Shown here piece after piece: positions 1 through 6,706 of a stretch of DNA of 12,822 nt. The stretch lies in contig DNXB01000299.1 in assembly GCA_003506995.1 (NCBI GenBank), positions 1 through 12,822 of the forward strand, in the 5' to 3' direction. Position numbers and translations under genes: made by a program. The stretch comes from Verrucomicrobiales bacterium. Its GTDB lineage: Bacteria > Verrucomicrobiota > Verrucomicrobiia > Verrucomicrobiales > Verrucomicrobiaceae. The notes below the pieces were generated by a model. It was not told the origin of the DNA and ran no database searches. It saw nothing but the letters and a program-made list of their open reading frames with translations. Numbering within the stretch: position 1 is the stretch's first letter; the number at the start of each line of letters is the position of its first letter.

Positions 1-114
1 TATGAAGTTTCACTTCCTCTAAAACCATCTTTCCTCGGCCATACACCGTCTGACAAAGCGAGTTGGCGAGTTGTATTGGCAGAGCGGAAACGCCGGTGCG
101 ACAACGGTCTGAAC

Positions 115-2805
115 TCATTTGTTCCCTGCCTGTTGAGCGTCGTACTTCCTCCAGAACTCTTGAGCGGTAGGAACGCGATCCCACCTATTGGCAATGTTCA
201 CCTTGTCGGTAAGGCGCTGCAGGTTCGGCAGGGTTCGAAGGAATGATATATCGGTAGAACTACTGGGAACCTCAAGATTCTCGAGGGTTTTACACTCTGC
301 CAAGGGCCGTAGATCCTCCACCCGGCCACGAAGTATCAGGTGCTTGAGCGGAAGAGTCTGCAGGACGCTGATGTCGATGCCTTTCGTGTTCCATAGAATC
401 AACTCCTCAAGCGGCATGCCTACGAGGGGGCTGAGATCGCTCACTGAAACCTTGTTCAGACTCAGAAAACGCAACGGCATGCCCCTCAACGGCGATAGAT
501 CTTTGATACCCGTGTTTGCAACACGGAGTGACCTCAAGGGCATGCCCGCGAGCGGTGCCAAATCCGTGACTTCCGTATGGCTGATATCCAACTCCTCGAT
601 CGCCATGCTCGTGAGCGGGCGCAGATCAGCTACTGGCGTGCTGCTCAATATCATTCGTTTCAGCGTCATCCCACGAAGTGGCGAGAGATCAGTAATGGGT
701 GTGGAGATCAATATGAGTTCGGTCAACGGCATTCCCTTCAGGGGACTCAAATCTCTGATCTTGGGACGCTTGTCTCCATAAGCCGTGGAGGCGTCCAGTG
801 ATTCCAGAGGCATTCCGACGAGCGGGCTCAGATCGGAGACATGCGTGGTGTCAATATTTAGCCGCCGGAGGCGGAGGCCCTTCAGAGGGGTGAGGTCGGA
901 GACCTTGGTATTGCTGAGGTCAACTTCCGTGATTGGCAGTCCATCAAGAGGAGGCAGGTCGATCACGGGTCTGCTTTTGAGGACAAGGCGGAAGGTTCCG
1001 TCTGGCAGACGGATCGCACCTGCACGGGGACCGGTGATGGCGATAAGCGGCTTCATCCTTGCCTTGATGGGAGCCAATGCAGAATCCAAGTCCTCGCCAA
1101 GGAGGTTGTTCAGGGGCGCGGCTTCGACGGCGCGGCCTTGCTTGATCATGGCGGCCACTAGTTCTCCCTGGCTGGAGCGTTTGAGTTCAGTGCCGCCTTG
1201 ATTGTCGCGCAGGAGTTTTTCACATAGTGCCAGATTTGTAAGCGCTCCGGCATGATCTGGGCGGAGGACGAGCACAGCACGATAGCTCTCTGCCGCATTG
1301 TCGAGTCTTTGGGTGGCCTGCAAGAGATCCGCCTGCAGGCGCAGATAGTCTGAGTTGCGCGGCTCCAGCGAAACCGCGTAGCCGATCTTTTCCAGAGCCT
1401 CATCGAGTTCCCCTTGCTCAACAAGGTCGCTGGCCTGAGCGGCGAAGGTTGGCGCGGTTTTTACCAGATTGCTCAGGGCAGCATTGGCGCGCACCGCTTC
1501 GCGCCGGGCTCGCTTGCCCTCGACGATCGCTTGCGTGCCCAGCACGGTGCCGACCAGCAGCACCGCCGCGACTCCAGTTGATGCGGCCTTATTACGCTTG
1601 AGCAGCAGGGTAAACTGTTTCCATGCGCCCGCACGCTCTGCCTGAGTGGCGAAGCCGCCTTGATAGGCTTCAATGTCCGTGTTGAGCGCCGCCACATCCT
1701 GGTAGCGCTGCTCTCGCTCGACCGTCAGTGCTTTCATCACGACGGCTGAAAGTGCCGCAGGGACGCGGCCGCTCGGGCAATGCGGCAACGACTTCCGAGC
1801 CTGAGGGTCTTGTGGCTGGAGCTTGGGCAGGTCCTTGCTGGCCTTAGTTCCGAAGGTGGTCGGAGAGATGATTTTTCCAGTGGCGACATTGCGCAGGATC
1901 TCGTTGATTGTCTGGCCCGTCACAGGAGGGCGTAGCGTCAGGATGGTATACAGAATGCTACCCAAGGAAAAGATGTCGGAGCGCGCATCCATGTCCGCAA
2001 TGCGGCCGTCCGCCTGTTCAGGGCTCATGTACTGTGGGGTGCCCATCACGTCTCCCTCCAAGGTAATGCTGAAGTTCGCGTCGCATGAATCCAGCGCAGC
2101 CTGCTGCTCTGGCGTGGGTTGCATTGATAGCGGGCTTGCCGGTGAGGGGTCGCCCTGAAGAATCTTTGCCAGGCCCCAGTCCATGACGAGCACCTCGCCA
2201 AACTCACCGACCATGATGTTCTCCGGCTTCAAGTCCCGGTGTATAATGCCATGCGAATGGGAGAACGACATGGCGTCGCACACCTTGCGAAAGATCGTAA
2301 GCAGGCGGTCGAGGGTGTAGTGCGTCGTTGTCTCGGGATCACCGTCGCGAATGGCGTCGAGGATGTCTTTGAGAGTGTGGCCCTTCACCAGCTTCATGGT
2401 ATAGTAGAGTTCGCCGTTGCTGGTGCGCCCCAGGTCGTGGATGGGCACAATGTTGGGATGCTCTAGTCGGCCAAGTACGGCGGCTTCGTTGATGAAGCGC
2501 TGCTTCTGGTCCTCATTCACATTGAGCTCGGAGAGCATAAGCTTCACCGCGATGGTGCGCCCGATCTTACAGTCCTGCGCCTCCAAGATGGCCCCCATGC
2601 CGCCTTGCGCGATGCGTCTGCCAAAGATTAGGGGCACCGCCGAATCTGGATTGGCGTCACCCATGCCTCCAGCTTTCTGTGTCGCAGCTTCCGGCCTTCT
2701 GGTCAGGATCGTGATATCGCCATCTTCGGGTAAATTCATGATGTATGCGCAGCCAGACTGATGGCTGGTACAAAATCTAGGGAAGAGCGGCTGTGGAGCA
2801 AGCAT
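115..2805 (-). CDS. Membrane-anchored Ser/Thr protein kinase with TPR and leucine-rich repeats
   Basis: An 896-residue Hanks-type kinase. The glycine-rich loop is at about 62-71 (GRRIAQGGMG), the ATP-anchoring lysine K88 lies in IAVK, a candidate helix-C glutamate is E107, the catalytic loop HRDLKPEN is at 189-196, and the metal-binding motif reads DWG (209-211) instead of DFG. GTPQYMSPE (255-263) ends an activation segment of about 50 residues, longer than usual. A basic stretch precedes a hydrophobic segment at about 408-428, which probably crosses the membrane once and leaves the kinase domain in the cytoplasm. Two TPR-like helices follow (about 456-526), then about eleven leucine-rich repeats of 21 residues (about 617-860) built on a DLSPLxGMPL core, then a short tail. 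The C-terminal half is inferred to be a periplasmic sensing or binding region. The ATG at 2805 has GAAG about 7 bases upstream; an alternative ATG at 2739 (MNLPEDGD) would remove 22 unconserved-looking residues. It is downstream of the DUF1552 gene on the same strand, but a 284-base gap argues for separate transcription. The kinase assignment is firm; the signal and substrates are unknown. Confidence 0.93.
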   Translation of the reverse strand: MLAPQPLFPRFCTSHQSGCAYIMNLPEDGDITILTRRPEAATQKAGGMGDANPDSAVPLIFGRRIAQGGMGAILEAQDCKIGRTIAVKLMLSELNVNEDQKQRFINEAAVLGRLEHPNIVPIHDLGRTSNGELYYTMKLVKGHTLKDILDAIRDGDPETTTHYTLDRLLTIFRKVCDAMSFSHSHGIIHRDLKPENIMVGEFGEVLVMDWGLAKILQGDPSPASPLSMQPTPEQQAALDSCDANFSITLEGDVMGTPQYMSPEQADGRIADMDARSDIFSLGSILYTILTLRPPVTGQTINEILRNVATGKIISPTTFGTKASKDLPKLQPQDPQARKSLPHCPSGRVPAALSAVVMKALTVEREQRYQDVAALNTDIEAYQGGFATQAERAGAWKQFTLLLKRNKAASTGVAAVLLVGTVLGTQAIVEGKRARREAVRANAALSNLVKTAPTFAAQASDLVEQGELDEALEKIGYAVSLEPRNSDYLRLQADLLQATQRLDNAAESYRAVLVLRPDHAGALTNLALCEKLLRDNQGGTELKRSSQGELVAAMIKQGRAVEAAPLNNLLGEDLDSALAPIKARMKPLIAITGPRAGAIRLPDGTFRLVLKSRPVIDLPPLDGLPITEVDLSNTKVSDLTPLKGLRLRRLNIDTTHVSDLSPLVGMPLESLDASTAYGDKRPKIRDLSPLKGMPLTELILISTPITDLSPLRGMTLKRMILSSTPVADLRPLTSMAIEELDISHTEVTDLAPLAGMPLRSLRVANTGIKDLSPLRGMPLRFLSLNKVSVSDLSPLVGMPLEELILWNTKGIDISVLQTLPLKHLILRGRVEDLRPLAECKTLENLEVPSSSTDISFLRTLPNLQRLTDKVNIANRWDRVPTAQEFWRKYDAQQAGNK

Positions 2806-3015
2806 GGTTTTTCTTCACAGATGATCGTAATGTCCGGTGAGCCTCTTCTCGGTCTAGGATTTCACGAGCCGTCGATAGTTGCGAACGGCTTGCCATTCCC
2901 TCGTCACATTCTCATCGGGCGACAGGTGAACGGATGGTATGGATGCGCTGCACCGCGTTCGAAAATTCGCGGAGGAGTAGAAGGGAGGCCCCGCGCACGT
3001 TTTGCCTAATGGGCC

Positions 3016-3034
3016 TGACGCGGACTCTGCGTCA
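3016..3034. repeat. Small inverted repeat in the DUF1552-kinase spacer
   Basis: Arms TGACGC (3016-3021) and GCGTCA (3029-3034) surround a 7-base loop. It is the second GC hairpin in the 284-base non-coding stretch 2806-3089, in which I see no convincing gene. Whether it is part of a dispersed intergenic repeat or a transcription end cannot be settled from one copy. Confidence 0.4.
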
Positions 3035-3063
3035 CCCGCCACCTTCGTCCTCCTCAGGCAGAT

Positions 3064-3080
3064 GGGACGCGGCGCGTCCC
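3064..3080 (-). terminator. GC-rich hairpin after the DUF1552 gene
   Basis: Perfect 7-base arms GGGACGC/GCGTCCC flank a 3-base loop, starting 10 bases past the DUF1552 stop codon. No U-tract follows on the minus strand, so it may be a 3'-end stabilising hairpin or a factor-dependent terminator rather than a classical intrinsic one. A second hairpin (TGACGC/GCGTCA, 3016-3034) lies further downstream. Confidence 0.4.
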
Positions 3081-3089
3081 TACCGTCAC

Positions 3090-4469
3090 TCACATCTTCA
3101 TCATCTCGGTCAACTGCTTCGTCGCGATCCCAATCGGGCGGTCGAGCGGAACGCCAGCACAAGCGAGCAGCGTGGTGAGGAGGTCGCCTTGATTGCCCTT
3201 GGTGTTGGCAAAGAAACGTCCGGTGTTCACGGAACCGCCGCCCTTGCCAGCGATGATGAAGGGAAGGTTTTCGCGGGAGTGCTTGTTGCCATCTTCAAGG
3301 CCCGAACCCCACATCATGATGCAGTTGTCGAGCAGGGTGCCTTCGCCCTCACGCAGGCTGGCCATCTTCTTCACCATGTAGGCAAACTGGTCGATGTTGA
3401 ACTTCGTGATGGCGGCGACTTTGCCAGACTTGCCTGCCTCGTTGTTGTGATGGGTCTGGGAGTGATGCGTGTCCGTGAATCCGAGCTCAGGATAAGACAC
3501 ACCGTTCGGCGTGGAGCCGATGTAGGTGCTGACGCGGGTGGTGTCGGTCTGGAAGGCCAGCACGTTGAGGTCGCACATCACCTGCATGTATTCGCTGCGC
3601 TTGTCGCCCACGGGAATCTTGATCTCGATGGGCGGGGAGTCGGAGGCGTTGCGCTTGCTTGAAGAGACGCCCGCTTTTTCCAAAGCGGCCTCTTTCTGGC
3701 GATACTCGATGGCGGCGATGCGACGCTCGACGGCGCGGACGCTGTCGAGGTATTCGTCCAGCTTGTGCTGATCGTTCTGCGGCAGCTTCTTTCGCAGGTC
3801 CTTGGCTCCACCGATGACCAGGTCGAGCATCTGACGATCCAGCGGGTCGGTTTGGCCCGCCTTTCCGGGCTTGTCAGACTTTCCAAACAGGCGGTTCAGC
3901 ACGTTGCGTGGATTCGTCTCCGCCGGCACTGCCTGCGTGGGCGATCGGTAGCTGCAATGCGAGTAGTAGCCCTCATTGAGACCCTCCTGGTTTTCTTTGT
4001 GCGTCTGCGGCATCGTCGCGAGTTCCAGCGAGGGCAGGGACGTGAGTCCGCCCATGTAATTCGCGGCGATCTGGTCCGCCGAGATGGCGATGTTGATCTG
4101 ACTGCGCCTGTCCGCATCTGGCAGTCGAGCGGTGAGCCAGGTGGAGAGTTCCAGCGCATGCGGTGCTCCATTGAAAGGAGAGATCGGCACGCCTGAGATG
4201 CCTTTCATCAACAAACACTGATCCAACACGGGACGCAGCGATTCGAGCGCTGGCGGCGGCGACTTCAAGAAGCTCTCCGCTGTCGCGGGCCAGAACTGAT
4301 CCATGATGACGCCGTGCGGCATGTACATGAAGCCGATGCGCACCGGCGGCTTGACCATCTTGCCTTTGACGACTTCGGCCCAGCCCATGGTTTCCAAAAG
4401 CGGCAGCGCGAGCGAGGCTCCGACACCTTTCAGGCAGGCGCGTCGATCTATGAGGACGTTGTTTCTCAT
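3090..4469 (-). CDS. DUF1552 family secreted protein with twin-arginine-like leader
   Basis: A 459-residue protein of the DUF1552 family, whose members occur mainly in Planctomycetota, Verrucomicrobiota and Myxococcota and are usually encoded beside PSCyt/DUF1592 proteins. No biochemical role is established to my knowledge. The leader at 1-25 carries RRACLK (9-14) then a hydrophobic stretch ending LALPLLE, so Tat export is likely. Visible conserved-looking features are GFMYMPHG (46-53), a histidine-rich patch THHSQTHHNNE (334-344), MMWGSGLEDGNKHS (385-398) and FIIAGKGGG (404-412); the histidine patch could bind metal. The reading frame is open up to 4616, but the ATG at 4469 is chosen because it begins the leader and lies 8 bases after the stop of the upstream gene; the extra residues would have no leader and overlap that gene. 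The short spacing indicates one operon with the PSCyt/DUF1592 gene. Family is confident, function unknown. Confidence 0.88.
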   Translation of the reverse strand: MRNNVLIDRRACLKGVGASLALPLLETMGWAEVVKGKMVKPPVRIGFMYMPHGVIMDQFWPATAESFLKSPPPALESLRPVLDQCLLMKGISGVPISPFNGAPHALELSTWLTARLPDADRRSQINIAISADQIAANYMGGLTSLPSLELATMPQTHKENQEGLNEGYYSHCSYRSPTQAVPAETNPRNVLNRLFGKSDKPGKAGQTDPLDRQMLDLVIGGAKDLRKKLPQNDQHKLDEYLDSVRAVERRIAAIEYRQKEAALEKAGVSSSKRNASDSPPIEIKIPVGDKRSEYMQVMCDLNVLAFQTDTTRVSTYIGSTPNGVSYPELGFTDTHHSQTHHNNEAGKSGKVAAITKFNIDQFAYMVKKMASLREGEGTLLDNCIMMWGSGLEDGNKHSRENLPFIIAGKGGGSVNTGRFFANTKGNQGDLLTTLLACAGVPLDRPIGIATKQLTEMMKM

Positions 4470-4477
4470 GGGACGTG

Positions 4478-6385
4478 TTATTGGATGCGACGGTTCGTGA
4501 AGGGATAGCTCGTGACAATTTCGGTGATGAGCGTCTGCATGCGGAAACCATCTTTGGCGATGGTTCCCATGAGGCGGTCCACCACGATCTCGTCGTAGCC
4601 TCCCAGCTTTCGGCACAAGGCGTAGGCCAGAAGTTTCTCCGTGAGATTACGCGCCAGATCGTCTTTTCGTGCGGCGATGATGGTCTTCAGTTCCTTCGGG
4701 GAGGAGAAATGCTTGCCGCCGGGCAGTTCCCCTGCTGCGTCGATCTTGCCGCCGCTGTCGTCCTGATCGCGCCAACGGCCGATGGCGTCGAAGTTTTCCA
4801 GGCCGAAGCCGATGGGGTCGAGAATCTTGTGGCAGTTGTTACACACGGCATTCGTGCGGTGCAGCTCGGTGCGCTGACGCAAGGTGAGATTGGCGACCTT
4901 CTTCTGGTCCTGCTTTTCCAAGGTCGGCACGTTCGGCGGGGCAGGAGGGACATGCTCGCCGAGCACCTGCTCCAGCACCCATACTCCGCGGTTTACGGGA
5001 CTGGTGCGGTTGGGAAACGAGGTTGTTGCCAGAATGCCAGGCATGCCGAGGATGCCGCCGCGATTCGCATTCGTCAGTTTCACCTTCCGCATCTCCGGGC
5101 CGGTGACAGTCTTTTCCATTCCGTAAAGCGCGGCCAGCGTGCCGTTGAGGAAGGTGTAATCGCTGTCCACGAAGCCGACGACGCTGCGGTTCTCCCGCAC
5201 GATGCTGTCAAAGAACAGCCGCGCCTCGTCATACATCGCTGTGCGCATCACATCGGTCATCTGGGGGAACTTCGCAGGGTCAAAGGTCTGGTTCTTCAGC
5301 TCTCCTACTCCCAGCCATTGCGCCCCAAACCCATCGAACAACGCGCGAGAACGCTGATCCGCGAGCAGGCGCTTCACCTGCGCCTTGATCACCCCTGGCT
5401 CGTGAAGTTTTCCGGCATCGGCAAGCTCGGATAATTCGGCGTCGGGCATCGTCGCCCAAAGCAGATACGACAAACGCGAGGCGAGTTGGTAATCATCAAG
5501 CGGGACGATCTTCTGGCCTGCTTCCGCCTCTTTCGCCGGTGTGATGAAGAGGAACTGTGGCGAAACGAGGACTGCCTTGAGCATCAGGCGCAACGACGCC
5601 GTGTAATCGAGCTTGTTTTTGAGTCCGAGATCAAAGACGGCCAGCAGCGTGTCCACCTCTGCATCCGCTGGCGGGCGACGATAAGCTTTGCGTGCCAGCG
5701 AGCGGGCAATTTTGCCCGCTTCCACGCACTGATCGGCTCCCTTCGCCGGTGTTTCGCCCAACAGACGATTCTGCCTTTCCTTGGGCATGGAGATGAGCGC
5801 CTCGTTGGCGATCTCCAGATACTGCTCCGATTGCAGCGGCGAGAGCGAGTTCATGAAGCCCTCGCCCGCCACCTCATCCGGAAGTTCAGCGGCCACTGAT
5901 GCATCCACGCCGAGAAGATCATGCAACGTGTTGCCATACTCCACCTTCGTCAGGCGGCGGATCACAAAGGGGCCGGGATCGCGTGCGCTGAGGTATTTCA
6001 GCTTGGCGAGGGCGTCGAGGAAGCGCTGGCGCTCGTCGTCGGAGGGCTGGTCGGCGTCGTCAGGTGGCATGTCGTGCGCGTTGACGTTGGCGATGCACTC
6101 CATCCACTTGCGCGAGAAGGCCGGATCACCCGGCTTGCGCACTGCGACGCGCAAATTGAGGCCCGCTTTGGGACGATCTCCATGGCACTCCACGCAGTAT
6201 TGCTTCACGAAGGGCTCGACGTGCTCTTTGAAAGACCTCTTCGCATCGGTGAGCATCTCCTCCGCTTCCTTGTCCTCCAGCGTCTGTGCCGGGCACGGGA
6301 GAGCCCAGGCAAGTGCCAGGCACAGCAAAGGCAGCGTCATCACGCCACGACGAGGGATTCGGGTTTTGGGGTTTTGGGGCTTCAA
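4478..6385 (-). CDS. Secreted PSCyt1/DUF1587/DUF1592/DUF1588/DUF1585 cytochrome-like protein
   Basis: A 635-residue exported protein of the planctomycete-type cytochrome family. The signal sequence ends near LPCPAQ (about 29-34). A c-type haem motif CVECH (64-68) is followed by MPPDDADQP (106-114), whose Met could be an axial ligand; this is the PSCyt1-like part. Then come regions consistent with DUF1587 (about 142-205), DUF1595 (225-285), DUF1592 (295-420), DUF1588 (437-537, with a second haem motif CNNCH at 515-519) and DUF1585 (558-630); boundaries are by eye. Two covalent haems in the periplasm and an oxidative or electron-transfer role are inferred. The start is uncertain: TTG at 6385 gives a signal peptide with a basic n-region (KTRIPRR), while the ATG at 6340 gives MTLPLLCLALAW with no basic residue. 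An in-frame TAA lies just upstream of the TTG. It is the first gene of a two-gene operon with the DUF1552 gene. Complete length for the family. Confidence 0.9.
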   Translation of the reverse strand: MKPQNPKTRIPRRGVMTLPLLCLALAWALPCPAQTLEDKEAEEMLTDAKRSFKEHVEPFVKQYCVECHGDRPKAGLNLRVAVRKPGDPAFSRKWMECIANVNAHDMPPDDADQPSDDERQRFLDALAKLKYLSARDPGPFVIRRLTKVEYGNTLHDLLGVDASVAAELPDEVAGEGFMNSLSPLQSEQYLEIANEALISMPKERQNRLLGETPAKGADQCVEAGKIARSLARKAYRRPPADAEVDTLLAVFDLGLKNKLDYTASLRLMLKAVLVSPQFLFITPAKEAEAGQKIVPLDDYQLASRLSYLLWATMPDAELSELADAGKLHEPGVIKAQVKRLLADQRSRALFDGFGAQWLGVGELKNQTFDPAKFPQMTDVMRTAMYDEARLFFDSIVRENRSVVGFVDSDYTFLNGTLAALYGMEKTVTGPEMRKVKLTNANRGGILGMPGILATTSFPNRTSPVNRGVWVLEQVLGEHVPPAPPNVPTLEKQDQKKVANLTLRQRTELHRTNAVCNNCHKILDPIGFGLENFDAIGRWRDQDDSGGKIDAAGELPGGKHFSSPKELKTIIAARKDDLARNLTEKLLAYALCRKLGGYDEIVVDRLMGTIAKDGFRMQTLITEIVTSYPFTNRRIQ

Positions 6386-6392
6386 ACGGGGG
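6360..6392 (+). repeat. G4T4 tract with four G-runs at the start of the DUF1592 gene
   Basis: GGG-TTTT-GGGG-TTTT-GGGG is followed by 8 bases and then GGGGG, on the plus strand. Four G-runs of 3 to 5 separated by short loops fit the pattern for a G-quadruplex in the template strand of the minus-strand gene. It covers the N-terminal codons if translation begins at the TTG at 6385, or lies in the 5' leader if it begins at the ATG at 6340. Confidence 0.6.
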
Positions 6393-6512
6393 CATTATAT
6401 GACGGGCGATTGGCCGTGGCTCTATCGGCTTTGGAGCATGCGACAACAGAAGGCCGTTCGGGTTTGCCGCAGAGCACCGGAACGCCGGACGGGAGTGTGA
6501 AACAACGAGTGA

Positions 6513-6589
6513 CTTGAAGAGACATCCACAAATGACGCAGATTTCACAGATCGAAGCCCATCTGAGAAATCTGTGGATCAAAATTCAAG
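6513..6589. repeat. Imperfect inverted repeat (hairpin-forming intergenic repeat)
   Basis: Outer arms CTTGAA (6513-6518) and TTCAAG (6584-6589) pair, separated by 5-base internal loops from a long inner stem: ATCCACA (6524-6530) plus GATTTCACAGAT (6540-6551) against 6560-6578. Eighteen of 19 inner positions pair, with a 9-base bulge (6531-6539) on the left arm and an 8-base apical loop. It lies in the 321-base spacer 6386-6706 between divergent genes. The rest of that spacer holds a purine-rich run (6596-6622) and an AAGGAGGT at 6633-6640 with no start codon at a useful distance; I see no other gene or clear promoter. Confidence 0.7.
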
Positions 6590-6706
6590 CTATTCAGGAG
6601 AGGCAGAGGAGCAGAGGGAGAATATTGATGCCAAGGAGGTGTCTCGTTTCCCAGGGTGTGATGGCTCCTGAGCTTCGCGTTCGCATTTCCCCTTCTGAGC
6701 CATAGC

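Noticed and set aside
1..114. Possible gene or terminator left of the kinase
   Set aside because: Only a 5-base hairpin (4-16) and no coding motif is visible in this short edge segment.
226..957. CRISPR-like array suggested by regular GGCATGCC spacing
   Set aside because: The periodicity is 63 bases, fully in frame, and encodes leucine-rich repeats.
2854..3162. A 102-codon minus-strand frame in the DUF1552-kinase spacer
   Set aside because: It overlaps the end of the DUF1552 gene in another frame, runs through the two hairpins and has no motif.
4470..4616. N-terminal extension of the DUF1552 protein
   Set aside because: The extra 49 codons overlap the upstream gene and would bury the export leader; the ATG at 4469 fits operon spacing and the twin-arginine-like leader.
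4475..5434. A 319-codon plus-strand frame opposite the DUF1592 gene
   Set aside because: It is antisense to a gene with clear haem motifs and domain order; its translation is His/Gly/Val-rich without recognisable features.
5921..6517. A 198-codon plus-strand frame across the start of the DUF1592 gene
   Set aside because: It is mostly antisense to the signal peptide and DUF1587 region, has no good ribosome site and no family resemblance.
6514..6705. A 63-codon plus-strand frame before hrpB
   Set aside because: Its first half is the translated inverted repeat and purine tract, so it is repeat-derived; only the possible stop-start coupling of its last codons is kept as a weak finding.
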